64,000 bases of DNA. Origin: Armillaria gallica. Taxonomy: Eukaryota; Basidiomycota; Agaricomycetes; Agaricales; Physalacriaceae. The stretch lies in NCBI GenBank assembly GCA_037576215.1, contig JBANDB010000002.1, positions 248,001-312,000 of the forward strand, read 5' to 3'. Position 1 is the first letter of the stretch. Every line of letters begins with the position of its first letter. Position numbers and translations under genes: made by a program. Positions 23,225 through 33,849 of this stretch are shown piece by piece. The notes under the pieces were generated by a model that did not search any database, had not been told where the DNA came from, and was given only the letters and a program-made list of their open reading frames with translations.

Positions 23225-26200
23225 TTACACAGGTAATGTATTTTCAGCAAACATAGAATAATCGAAAGACTCCCAGTCTTTGAAGAACTCGTAGCCACTA
23301 AGGAGCGACTCGTGCAAGTCTATCGTTGTACCAGTGGTATCTATAAGCCAGGGATCCAAAGCGCCAACGGGTTTGATGACAGCTGCTTGACTGCCTGTTG
23401 GAGCTTCTAGGTTGATATTTTCTTTATTTGCAGAGTCGCAAGGTTCGGTGGTCATTGTTGTGGGCCGCCTAAGTCCCTTCAGCTGATTCTGGAGCGAACG
23501 GTATTCCTCTGATTCATTGATTTGCTTGATTTTTTGTTTCAACTGGCACCGTTCATCAACACCTCATTTCAGCTCCAAGACTGCATCAGCTTTCTCTGTG
23601 TTGAGCCTGATCCAGCGGGCATCCTTGCAAGAAAAAGTTGGAAGGCTCGCTTGTATATCCTTGATGCATTGTTCAAGATCCTTTGTCCTAGCCATTGATT
23701 TAGCTACACTGTCTTTGAAGTCTTGAAGTGTGTGCTGATATTTGTCCAATTGGTGTCAGTCTCCATCATGCTGTGTGAGCTTTGAGTGGTTGTTTTTCCG
23801 CTGATTCGCATTTTTGTGGTCGTGTTGTCAGGGCCCATTCCAAGCAACAGGTAGAATATTGGGGACTTCCTCATATGTGCTGATCTCCTCGGTGATCCAC
23901 ATTTGCTCTTGACGAGCACTGTAGTCATTATTGTAAGACATAAATATGGAAAGGAAATGGAGAATACTAATGACGTACTCATTGATGGCATCAAGTATGG
24001 CTCTACCAATTCCAGTCTCAGCATTGTGACTGGAGTGACATGACTCAACTATGTTCATGTCGTTTGGGATCATAGACCAGCTCTCATCATCCATAGGAGA
24101 CAGGAATTGGTTGACTGAGGACAAGTACCATGGGTACATGATTTTCTGCTTGTACCAGTCTGCAATCCTTCACGTCAGTAGAACCAACAAGAATCCGGAA
24201 AGTATGCAGACGTACTCTGAACTTGCTCATATGGACTTGAGGCACAGAATTCGTGCCATTTCTTCATCTCCTCTTGAGTGTTACAGCCAAATACAGTCTT
24301 TAGCATGCAGATGACATCCTCTGGAACATTCTTTGAAAGAGCGTCAATGTTCCTGGAGAATTTGTGTCAGAAGCAAGCAATTATTCTCAGGACCAAGTAC
24401 AGGCAAACCTATGGAAGTGAACATGGCATGTCTTGGCTATGAGCAATGCCAAGTCAGTAGACTTGATTGCTGAGAAGCCGGAGAGATCAGGCTTATTCAT
24501 TCCCAGGAGATGATCACCAAATCCTTGCATTTGTGCTGCCTCAGCATTGAAAATGACACCACGGAGCATACCCTCAGATTTGTTAAATTGCCAAAACTGT
24601 AGAGGTCGACCTGTAACATGCTCAACAGCCTCAAAGAATGCTCAGAATATCATTTGGAATGCTTGGCAAGTTTGGCGATTGCAATAAAAGCTTGCAAAAG
24701 AGATTCCTGTCACAATACACTGGTTAGAACATGCTTGTCTTAAAAATAGATACTACTCACAGCGTTGATATCTTGATACAAAGCTTGCGACTTCCCATTC
24801 ATTTGTCTCTCTGAGGACATGCTTGAATGTGAAGTCAATAGCAAGGTAGGATACACTGTGAATATACTTGACAATTGCTGGAAGCATGGTGACAGCTAGC
24901 CACATATCGCCCTCGGTGTTTACAGCGTGAATATATTGCTGAGCACAGGGTAGTTTCGATTCTTTTTTGGTAAGAGCATGATTTACACCTGTTACACAAG
25001 TCAGAGAGCTGCTAGCATAAAAGATGAAGATTACAGGCTCACCTGGCCAGCCTTTTCCATAAGGATGTTCGTTTTTCTGATGCCCTGCAATATGCCAATG
25101 CAGACATTTGTTGTTATTCATCTCTGGAACTTTTGCCAGCCAAGATGTTGCATCACCGAGCAAAGCAGCAGTTGATTGGGCTATTCATAGTTCAGTCAGC
25201 TCTTGAAACAGATAGACATACAGGGAATTACCTTTCTTCAGGGATATAGGGCTGATGCAAGATGAACCAGAAGCCATGATTGCATCATTGACGAACTTGC
25301 GCTCAACGTGAGTGACTTTTGCTGCAGAGAAAGAGGGGTGGTTGTGTGCGACTTGAGGGATGACCAGTGCCTTTCGGACACTAGCGTCAACGGGAGTAAA
25401 GATGACAAGTTCTGATGGACAGGATTTTCGCATGATTGGTGCATACTGAACCTGCCCATCAATAATATGTGTGTATTCTGCATACATTTGTTAGCAGTAC
25501 AATTCTTGGTATAGAGGATTAATGTACCACATGATTGCATATGTGTCGATGGATGGAGTATGACAGGGCAATTGACTGTAGCCGAAGTCGTTCTGCCAGG
25601 GATCCTTCCATTCGACTCCAGCATAGCCCAGAGATCATCCTCATTAATGTTGGCCTCAATTTCTATGCATACATGGCCCTTCTCATTATTTAGTAGTGCA
25701 TTTTGGCAACTGACATAGAAGGCCTTTCCAAGGATAGATTTCTGGTAATCAAAAGAGTGAGTATGATTCTGCGATTCTCGGAAATGGTAGATCATAACTA
25801 TGTATGACTTGGAGGGGAATTAGAACATGACTTCCATCACAGGCATCCACAGAACAGAGGGCAGACATTATGTGAGAGTAGAACCTGGTGTATGGAATGT
25901 CAATGTCAATGTCAACGAGATACCAGAGAAAGCAAAGTGGGTACAAACCGAGGGAGAATTCGAGAGGGTTCCATCTCCTCAAGCTGGTTTGCGTTCAACC
26001 GATCCTTCCAGATTGCCCTTGATGGCTCTGTGTCATGCTCATATCGCTTGTATTCCAGTCCAAACATATCAGGATTGAAATAGTAACAAGCTTTGATACC
26101 GTTGCAGTTAAATTTGGCATGGTGGCACTGAATGGGGCCATCACTGAATATATCTGATATCCATGCATCACCACCAATCTTGCCGCTTGATCCAGACCAT

Positions 26201-27171
26201 GAATCCTGTGACTGAAAAGAAGCTCAGCATTATGTCATTAGTATGCAAAAGATTAATCTCACATTCCCCTGAATTAACGCTATCATGGACTGCTTGGCTC
26301 CACTGTGTTTGAAGTACTTGTCCTGACTTGCAGAGAGATCGACGAGGTAGCCTATTTTTCCCTCCCTTGGTAAATCCCAGTCACAGAGAACGTTGTCGAC
26401 CTCAATGATCTGATCTAATTTGAGCCTCTTTGTCATGGTAATAGGACCTTGAGATGAATTGGACTCCCATTGTGGGCGCTTCGGTGAAGGTGTAAATTCA
26501 AGTTGAGATGGTAGTGAAAATAGAGCACTTATATCAGCATTGTCGGCATCTGATATTGTGTGCTTGCGCTTGCTTGGAGTATACAAAGTGGGTAATAACG
26601 TTTTGAGCACATCTGTTGGGCATGAAATCGGCATGTATGGGTCATCTGAGTCTGGGAGGTTTGCAAATTCGGATGCCAATTGATTGGAGTAGCGCTTGCA
26701 CAGTGAAGACGGCGGATTATTACTTAAGGCAGATGAACCAAGGGGCCCAGAATAGGCTGCAGATGGTGTAGTGTGAGGAGAATGAATGCTGGATTGTGTC
26801 TTGTTTGCAGTAGCAGTGCTGATGTCTTGCTGTTCATGCTTCCGGTCGCAAAACATCTGGAATGCCAAGCTGCAAATCCACTTCTTGCTGTTGTCCAGTG
26901 AAAAATAGGGATGAGAGATGATGCCATCTGGTAGAATGAATTGGCGAAAGCCCTTCATGTCATGAACTGTTGCAGATTCAGAAAAGGGATTTGAAGAGAA
27001 GGTGATCTTGCAGTCACGGAAAAACTTGAAGGCCTTGGGAGCTATCCATGTTTCATAGTTTTCCACCAGGAATGCAGGTGAATGTGTGGGCTCTGACAGA
27101 TCTGAGTTGAAGAGGAAGTCTCGAAAACGGCAGATATTTGCTGGGGATAGACCAGGAATATCATCAGCCAT
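23225..27171 (-). pseudogene. Transposase-like gene of an uncharacterised basidiomycete family
   Basis: Read on the minus strand from an ATG at 27171 (MADDIPGLSP). Exons are separated by plausible 50-60 nt introns, for example a donor after IQGN near 26270 and a donor near 25520 before THIIDGQVQ. In order I see an N-terminal region (about 300 codons), a Cys/His cluster (PIQCHHAKFNCNGIKAC, about 26120-26080), KSILGKAFYVSCQ (25740), WEVASF after YLAIDFTFKHV (about 24830-24790), GFGDHLL (about 24510), NDMNIVESCHSSHNAETG (about 24030) and a coiled, charged C-terminus ending at 23225. The order of an early Asp and a late Glu suggests a DDE enzyme of MULE type, with the Cys/His cluster like a WRKY-GCM1 finger. 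That is inference. Some segments do not rejoin cleanly, so it is probably inactive. Confidence 0.55.
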
Positions 27172-27374
27172 TTCCAGACTGGTGGGTGTTGCAGTGGTGG
27201 TGGTGGTACTTGAGAAAGAGAAATCTGCCACCAAAGTAGCATTTTGAACAATATATCTATAGGGAAAGGTGACACGATGACGCGCCCATAGTACACGTTG
27301 GAACAAGACATGAGGGCATAGGGTTGGCTGCCACGAATAACTTCTGCATTGGGACATCAGCAGCTGCCGAAGCC

Positions 27375-27485
27375 TAACCCACCGAAAAGCACTCATATTC
27401 ACCGAAAAACATTAACTCACCAAAAAACTGGCTAACTCACCAAAAAACTGACTGATTCTCATTCCACTGTATTTCTAATTCCACC
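27375..27485 (-). repeat. Right subterminal repeats of the DNA transposon
   Basis: Inverted counterparts of the left-end repeats (AACCCACCGAAAAG, ATTCACCGAAAAAC and two copies of AACTCACCAAAAAACTG), plus ATTCCACTG and ATTCCACC at the end. Confidence 0.65.
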
Positions 27486-27500
27486 TTCTTAGTATATACT

Positions 27501-27868
27501 CAACTCCTTGCTGTCTTCGTACACATTGGATATTCCTAATTCCCCTGCTAAATTTAATACTTTCCACATATCCGAACTAAGAGCTTTTGTGCCTAACGAT
27601 TCCTCCCTTTTTCCAAGTCATGAACATCCCCACCTGGGTCCCGTACTTACTGAGAATGGCCTTGAAGAACATCTGATCGATTGTATTGTTGATGAACGAC
27701 ATCGAGGCCGTGGATTCCAATATCTTGTTTGTTGGGTTGGTTATGGCCCTGAAGATGATAATTGGCTGTCACGAAGAGAATTAGAGGATTGCGAGGCTCT
27801 CAATGTCTGGCTTGCACATTCTGTCACATCCTTGACCACTGGACTTGCTTCTTCGGGGTATGGGAGAG
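27501..27868 (+). pseudogene. pol of gypsy A, C-terminal chromodomain
   Basis: The frame of element A resumes with SSYTLDIPNSPAKFNTFHIS, then AFVPNDSSLFPS and a chromodomain-like end (FQYLVCWVGYGPEDDNWL, then DCEALNVWL). Chromodomains guide integration of this retrotransposon group to heterochromatin. The frame closes at 27873, just past the putative LTR start. Confidence 0.85.
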
Positions 27869-28206
27869 TGTAAGCCGATGCTTACAACATAGACTGATGC
27901 ATACTGATCTCCAATCATGGATCTCAGACCACTACCCCAACCGATCCCGCAGCACTATATCTCACCATCATTCCCCATAGCCTGCTTGCCCCATTGCTTG
28001 GGATTGTAGACATTGTGGCACCCCTTCTTCCTATATATACACGTAGGTAGCATAGATACTTCCTTCCTTCCTTTCCCCATCATCTCCCCCATATGTTGCC
28101 CTGTCCCCTTTCACCTCTTTCACCCCTTGTTCTTCCCTTACATACCGTAGTCACACCCAATCGGAGTTTGTTCCTGTTCGTTTCTGTGTGTTCGTGAGTC
28201 TCCTTC
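27869..28206 (+). repeat. Candidate 3' LTR of gypsy A
   Basis: A purine tract (GGGTATGGGAGAG) is followed by TGTAAGCCGATG. A TATATATA box lies near 28034 and CT-rich sequence follows. No second copy is in the window, so the extent, especially the right end, is a guess from position and base composition. Confidence 0.4.
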
Positions 28207-28250
28207 AGTGTGGGCCACTCTCAGAAGAGAGCTGCCTTTCAGTAGTCCTG

Positions 28251-28340
28251 GGTTCAATTCCTGGGTCCAGTAATTTGAATGTTGATAGGAACTTTTTGCT
28301 ACAGACAAAACTCTTTGAGGGATAAGTATACTACAGTTTT
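28251..28340 (+). repeat. SINE-like element, type 1 (copy 1)
   Basis: A tRNA B-box-like GGTTCAATTCC (28251-28261) inside a CCTGG stem is followed by GTAATTTGAA and a body ending near GAGGGATAAGTA. The same unit is at 33864-33945. Confidence 0.5.
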
Positions 28341-28504
28341 ACATTTGCATGGCTTTGCAGTATTGCATGACAGACATATTGACTGCAGCTGATGGAGTAA
28401 ACAGATGCTAGGAACAAGTCACACGAAGGGTGAGGATACAAGGACAGTGGCTCGGCACCAAAGAAGGCTTCATGTCATAAAGATGGTGATACTCCGTCAA
28501 CAGC

Positions 28505-28562
28505 GCTGTAGTGGAAAGGCATCTACATTGAATTACAGGTTCAATCCCTGGAAGCAGCATAT
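28505..28562 (+). repeat. tRNA-like SINE head, type 3 (copy 1)
   Basis: GCGCTGTAGTGGAAAGGC resembles an A-box and GGTTCAATCCC (28538-28548) a B-box, at tRNA-like spacing. A second copy is near 34165-34215. No intact clover-leaf is evident. Confidence 0.45.
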
Positions 28563-28859
28563 CTAATGAATAGTAGAAAATTTTCTTCTTTTTGAAGAAC
28601 GATGTTTCTGCAAAGTGCAGGCTGAGGAAGGAAGGGCACCTGTTGCGGTGGCCTCGTGCTACCATCGTATTGAACAGCATACCTTTGGATCAATCCGGAC
28701 TTCAATTCTTGACTGGTCTGCTGAGACCTTGAGGCTGAAATGATTTCTTACAAGGTTGACGTTGGGGATACTTATGCAAAGGATAGTTATATGAGGAAGG
28801 AAGGATTTACCAATTAATGACATGGGTAAAATACAATGATGCTCTGGTACTTGTTCTGT

Positions 28860-29010
28860 CGATGTGGTCGGCACACCCAATCGACGGCACTGTGGCGCAT
28901 TGCACAAGTCGCTTGAGTATGATGTCCCTGGTTCGATTCCTGGGTCAATCAATTTGAATGTTAAATAAAATTTAACAAATATCTTTTGCGACAGCCAAAC
29001 ATCGGAATGT
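28860..29010 (+). repeat. SINE-like element, type 2 (copy 1)
   Basis: Starts near CCAATCGACGGCACTGTGG, has a B-box GGTTCGATTCC (28930-28940) flanked by CCTGG, then TCAATCAATTTG and TTTTGCGACAG. The same unit is at 34505-34650, so two of the tRNA-like units were copied with the larger duplication. Confidence 0.5.
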
Positions 29011-29592
29011 GGTGTGTTCGAACAGCCTAGCCATGGAGCCTATCTTCTAGCCATTTTCTAATATTTAGTATACGACCGGAGCATTCCTGTGTGAAGAGTT
29101 CGTGAAGAGGCTCTGCTCGTCAGATCAGCAACAGATCAGGCCGATCCGAGCCTCGACGCGACGCGACATGCATGTGATCTCGGAACTTCACTTTTCGATC
29201 CGAGGCGGTGTCAGGTACCATGCGGGCGAATTATGGTTCTTATTCATCGTTGGACCCTTCCTCCACCTTCCACCACCTCCTCCAAGCCTCCTTTCCTCTC
29301 ACTCCACCCTCTCCCAAAGTTCTACTGCTTGACGTTTTCCGTCTTTCATCAGGTGCGCTTATTTAATTATGACATATCAATTGATGTAACTCGCCTCATT
29401 GTTCTCAGGTCCATCTTTTCACAGGCGCTCTTTCTTCCCGACTGTCACGGCATTTAACTGCAGCTCTGGGATTCATCCCTATCGTTGCTGGAGGGTGTAT
29501 TAGATTACGTGGTCAAGGTGGTTAGTGAGCCGGCAATACGTGTGTCCTCTTTCTGTTCGATATTGCCCCTGCTAACCGAGCACCAGTGTATC

Positions 29593-29995
29593 ATGTTATC
29601 AACGGCATCCTCGTCGTCCTCGACGCCCACTGTCTCTACAAGCCGTCTTCCACCGACAAACGACCGCTCATCGCAGGTGTAACGCTCACCTCCGTCGCCC
29701 TCCTGGTCATCGCCATAATCCTCTTCTTCACCTTCCGACGCCGGAAATCCTCCGGTTCAGGCTCGGAAGACAACATCTTCTCCACTATGGCTATCGACTT
29801 CTCCCACATCGCCTTGCAAATGACTCCCTTTGGCGCACTGGGTGGGGCAACATTACAGTTTGGTGCGTACTAATTCCGTTGATCCAATCGTTGCCTGTAC
29901 TGGGAAGCTACCGTAGTGCGCGCGCCAGGATCTAATATGTGTATATCGATCCGAATATCAGACAGGGTGTGGACGTTCTCTGATCCTCAAGCGCC
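29593..29995 (+). pseudogene. Frameshifted copy of the single-pass membrane-protein gene
   Basis: Aligned with the intact gene at 35218-35796. A Ser-rich start (ATG 29593) is followed by a one-base deletion near 29644 (ACAAGCCGTC against ACAAGCCCGTC), which shifts the frame before the membrane segment. The membrane segment itself (LIAGVTLTSVALLVIAIILF) and the RRRKSSGSGSED tail are preserved in the other frame. The donor GTGCGTAC is present. The acceptor has TAG where copy 2 has CAG. After WTFSDP the tail diverges. It is probably non-functional. Confidence 0.75.
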
Positions 29996-32009
29996 GCTGC
30001 TGGGAACCCTATCAGCGACTTCGGGACTAGGAGCATAGAACATCCTTAGGAGCTCGTGCTGAGGGTACGAATGGCCCGTCATTGCTGTCGTCGACCCCCG
30101 ATGGGCAGTCTGATAGCGTATCTGCGAATATGTTTTCGGCTGTGCATCACGAACAGCGTCGCGATGACGGGTCTTGGCGGCCTTTTTTACGAGGGACTCC
30201 GCGGTGGCATTACTGGTGCGAGAGTTTGTGTAGCTGCCTATGATGATCTCTGTCGGCGACCCTCATTCATGTCGGGGAGAGAGATCATCCAATCCTTCAA
30301 CTCGGCGAGATTACTATAGGCAGGAAGTTCTCGTGCTCGTGTTGCGAAGTCTGTCGGTGCTGATGCACAGTCCTCAGACAATCTGTGTCATTAAATCACT
30401 GGGCGCGTCGTGTCTGGCTTCGAGTCGAAAACGGGATGAGTTGTAGCTCGTCGAAAACATTAATAATTGCTGTGCCGAGTGGCTCGCAAGTCCTGGCGGT
30501 ATATTTCATCTGTTTCCAGTAAGTTTCACATTTCATTTTAAAGCTAATTGACGTACTCACCACGGTTTTCCCATTAGTCAGGTTACATGCACTCTACGAA
30601 AAATGATATCAAAAGAGGTGTTGCCACAGCGGACAACGAATTACGAGCCCTGGACGCCTCTCTCTTTGGTTTGTTTTTGTCAAACTAACAGCTGTCTTCT
30701 CCTCCATCTAACTCACCGCGTTTATACTGAGTCTCCTTTGGGCGTAGGGCCAATGGTATTCGACGAGTTCCTCTCTGCTCTGTCATAGGATGGTAGCTCA
30801 CCCTAACAAGAAAGCGGAATGTCATAATTAAGGTAGGTGACCTTCTTCTTTGCGGTCTTATTCGTTGCTTACGGACAAGGAACTTGTAGTCCTCACCGTC
30901 CGATGTAAAGTTCTTCCCCACTACGAGGATAGAATAATATTGAGTGACTATGATGCGAGTCACTAGGCTCTAGACCTGAAATGGCTGGAATAAACGAGCT
31001 CCCCTCCTCCGGCGTGTGGTATGTCAAGCATCTCTGGGTGTACGAGCGTAAGCTTATAGTCACGATAGTGCAGAACTCATACACATTGAAGTGTCTGCAA
31101 CAGCTTGAGTCTCCAGTGCATCTTCGTTCTATCGATACGGTCCTGGGATCTTTCCTATGAATTCGTAGGTCTTGAAGTGCAGGGGATGAAGCATATACGC
31201 ACGGATTCACGACTGGTTTCTACCCTTTTTTTCTTTCAGAGTGATCATCCCAATACTGCCAATGATGATCACCAGGCTTTCTGCAATGACCTTCCATGTG
31301 CGGTACGGTTAGTGTGCTAATATATGGTTCTGAGAGGAGCTTTCTAGTTGCCTTGCCTTCGACGAAGAAGCGCGCATAGAGCTGCGCCAGTGTCTGGCGG
31401 CCTTTCTGCTTAGCAAGTGCGACCGGCAAAATCTTGGTGCTGACAGTACGGCCGATTAATGATGGTTGCCTCCCTCGTGGTACTGGAAGGTTACGTCCAC
31501 GTCACAGCAATTCTACAATGATAAGACGCGTCTCGATATTCCGAGTCCAAACATCGTTTTCGATTACGGTTTCATGTTCAAGATTCACTTGGACCGTCGG
31601 ACCGCGAAAAACGGGGCCATTCGTCGTCGAGGGTGGGACCTGGTTCCACCCTCGTATTACTGACAGTCGCAGTCAGTATAGCTGCCGTGTACATTCTCCG
31701 TCTCTCTATAAGCAGCAGTCCACCTAGTGGCGAATCTCCCCGCGGACCGAGCGTATATCTTGCAGTATTCCTCGTCATGATTATGGTCATCAGTATTGCT
31801 GTTATCACTTGTGAGTCGTGCTGTATACTGATGCAACTGTCGGTCGACCACATATATTTTCACTTCTCGTGCTCACGGTTACTACTCTCTGTTTTGCCAT
31901 CCGCCCTTCCTGGATTGTTACAGTGAATGTGTGTGCTCTATTTGCATCAGAATCCATGCTTTATTTTCAGCTAATGTATTTCCCTGTAAGCCCTCGAACT
32001 CCCTCGTAT
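29996..32009. other. No well-supported gene; hydrophobic ORF at 31633-31926
   Basis: Short unconnected frames only. At 31633-31926 a plus-strand frame has two hydrophobic stretches (LVLLTVAVSIAAVYIL, and YLAVFLVMIMVISIAVI), and a further hydrophobic stretch lies just downstream in another frame (about 31866-31985), which might be exons of a small membrane protein or the relic of one. No start, splice chain or family can be established. Confidence 0.3.
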
Positions 32010-33398
32010 TCATTCTCTGGTATAACTAAGCCGACTAGAAAATGTCACACGTCGCAGCCCCGTCCAGCGCTTCTTTATCTCTTCCATCAGATTTTCGTTA
32101 TTCTCCATCCCTATCTCAACCACCTCGAACTCTTCGACATTTGGAAAGAGCACTGAAACCGGAGTAACCCTCTCTAAATTCGAAGCCACTGAACATCGCG
32201 TTGACGCCAGTTTAGTGATACCAGGTAAAGTGAGTCCCGAAATCGTGTCCCATGGGTGCTCAAACGGCAGTTGGACGCAAGAAACCGCTGCTAATCGTGA
32301 TATCCAATAAAGGACACGCCGGATATTAGGCCTGTTCTCATTCCACTCGCAATACAGTTCAGGGCCATCGCATTCATGACATTCGCACCCAAGCACGACG
32401 ACTGATTTCAGGCTGGGAAACGACTTTGGTCTCATAGATGGCAATAAATGCTTCAAATTACGCATGCCCATGACGATAGTATGCAGATGTGGAAGACGCA
32501 TGTGTACGGTGTGTAGCCATGAACGTGGTGCGGCAATATCTCCCCAGAAGAACGTCAAATCCGTTATCGCTGTATGGCGAGAGAGGAACGAGGATAGATG
32601 CTCTGGTGTAAATGAGCACCAGCCGAACGTTATGTGCTTGAGGTGAGGGAGGTGTAGAGACATGACACCGTCCGATTTCTTTTTGTATAAAGTACGGATA
32701 TGTTGGAGTGTCAAGGATTCGATGGGTGATGCGCGAGCTGAACGGACAAGCCAGCCGAGGTAGCATGTTGAGCTAGAAGGGATGTACATGGAAGTGAGAG
32801 TGGTAAACGGTGGAGGATGGAACGCAGCCATCTTCCCACTCGTCGCCGGGTCACCGAGACATTCCCAGCCAGTCTGAAGGCACTTGAACGATACACATCG
32901 TAGACGGACAAGGCCTTCGCAGAACCTGTGAAGCCTCTCCAAATCGATCCGACCCCACCTTATGCTCTGGCAGACAATACATTGCTTAGCGGTTGATGTA
33001 AAGTCAATATGCAGGCTAGGATGCTGTTTTGGGGGGATACTCCTGTGGTATCGTAGGACCTCGTCAAACTCTGCCTTGAAATCGAAACTGAACATCAGCG
33101 TCATCGATAGGATGTATGGCGTTGCCAAGGAAATCCGAAGGTAATGCAGACTAGAGAATTTACATGGAGCGTTGGTAAAATGTCCCCCGAATACGCTGTA
33201 GTCCTTTTGGACTTCATGCCATGGGCCGAGATAGAGGCGCATTGCTACAGCATTCAGTCTACGAGAAACACGTGCAAGTGAGAGCAAATCCCTGCGCTCG
33301 ACATGGTTGAAGACTGCGTATAGGAGCTCGTTTGGGAGGTCTGTCAACGTCGACGCTTCCTGGAGCTCGTGCTTCATTCGTCTTGTTGGAGCAACCAT
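32010..33398 (-). CDS. F-box protein, 462 aa
   Basis: A single uninterrupted exon of 462 codons. Residues about 19-57 (LTDLPNELLYAVFNHVERR, then LLSLARVSRRLNAVA) form an F-box, the Skp1-binding motif of SCF ubiquitin ligases. The rest has irregular Leu/Trp-rich spacing like the leucine-rich substrate-binding regions of fungal F-box proteins, with a Cys/His patch near residues 345-352 (CECHECDG). The substrate is unknown. The start at 33398 gives an N-terminus of normal length before the F-box. The stop is TGA. The gene lies between the two copies of the segmental duplication and has no obvious operon-like partner. Confidence 0.88.
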   Translation of the reverse strand: MVAPTRRMKHELQEASTLTDLPNELLYAVFNHVERRDLLSLARVSRRLNAVAMRLYLGPWHEVQKDYSVFGGHFTNAPCKFSSLHYLRISLATPYILSMTLMFSFDFKAEFDEVLRYHRSIPPKQHPSLHIDFTSTAKQCIVCQSIRWGRIDLERLHRFCEGLVRLRCVSFKCLQTGWECLGDPATSGKMAAFHPPPFTTLTSMYIPSSSTCYLGWLVRSARASPIESLTLQHIRTLYKKKSDGVMSLHLPHLKHITFGWCSFTPEHLSSFLSRHTAITDLTFFWGDIAAPRSWLHTVHMRLPHLHTIVMGMRNLKHLLPSMRPKSFPSLKSVVVLGCECHECDGPELYCEWNENRPNIRRVLYWISRLAAVSCVQLPFEHPWDTISGLTLPGITKLASTRCSVASNLERVTPVSVLFPNVEEFEVVEIGMENNENLMEEIKKRWTGLRRVTFSSRLSYTRE

Positions 33399-33601
33399 GC
33401 CTAAAATTTGATGAAACGCGACTTGGGAACAGGATGGAGCCGGTGGTGGTGGTTGGTGTCGAACAAGAGGGCCTCCTATTTTTCATGGTAAGACAATCAG
33501 TCCGTGGGACCCGGCGATTCCTTGTTTGGGCACACTTTTTTGTAGATCTTGTTCAATGTTACCGCCTCCGAGTTGATCTTCTATGCTAGACAATGTAGGG
33601 T

Positions 33602-33672
33602 GTACATGCCAGTACGCGGTTAGGTGGTAAAGTGTGTACATCGCTGGGTTCGAGTCCCGGTGGGCAGCATGT
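33602..33672 (+). other. Degenerate tRNA-like sequence
   Basis: GGTTAGGTGGTAAAG resembles an A-box and GGTTCGAGTCCC a B-box at tRNA spacing. The flanks TGCC and GGGCA pair over four bases, but the acceptor stem is incomplete. It is more likely a SINE head or tRNA relic than a working tRNA. Confidence 0.35.
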
Positions 33673-33849
33673 TGATTCAACACTCTTTCTGCCATGTTTT
33701 TCTCCAGGAACCACACTCTACCAACATACATATTGTCTCTGGTTCGACCTGGTATTCACCGAGAGCGAGGATGCTGCGTAAGGAAGGTACTCAGTACCGA
33801 GTACGGTTTCATGGTTCCTATCAACATGGTACTCTCGTCCAACTAGTGA

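Larger units (their letters stand above)
22951..27500 (-). mobile_element. 4.55-kb DNA transposon inserted in gypsy A
   Basis: It is flanked by the 8-bp direct repeat CAACTCCT (22943-22950 and 27501-27508). Removing the insert and one copy rejoins the gypsy A frame (THANS to SSYTL). The left end starts CAGAGGGGTGACC. The right end is a poor inverted match except for a shared GGTGGAAT block, so the terminal repeats are eroded. Both ends hold several copies of a GGTG-type subterminal repeat. The minus strand encodes a spliced transposase-like gene. The 8-bp duplication fits hAT or KDZ elements, or a MULE (usually 9 bp) counted short. The superfamily is not settled. Confidence 0.8.
7438..28206 (+). 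mobile_element. Ty3/gypsy chromovirus A, dead and split by two later insertions
   Basis: The element reads gag (7438-8820), reverse transcriptase and RNase H (8864-10482), integrase (21927-22950) and chromodomain tail (27501-27868), all on the plus strand. It is interrupted by gypsy element B (10483-21926) and by a DNA transposon (22951-27500). At both junctions the host frame rejoins if the insert and one target-site copy are removed: the first break falls in the segment before the integrase zinc finger, the second between a THANS and an SSYTL segment. At the right end a G-rich tract (about 27856-27868) precedes a TGT start that may be the 3' LTR. No 5' LTR or primer site was found. The left and right ends are therefore uncertain. 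Confidence 0.85.
28239..29995 (+). repeat. Segmental duplication, copy 1
   Basis: Matches 33850-35626 in order and orientation along nearly its whole length, with substitutions and small indels. It holds two kinds of tRNA-like SINE head and the 5' part of a membrane-protein gene. Confidence 0.85.

Noticed and set aside
33602..33672. A second functional tRNA gene
   Set aside because: A- and B-box-like parts are present but the acceptor and anticodon stems do not form properly.
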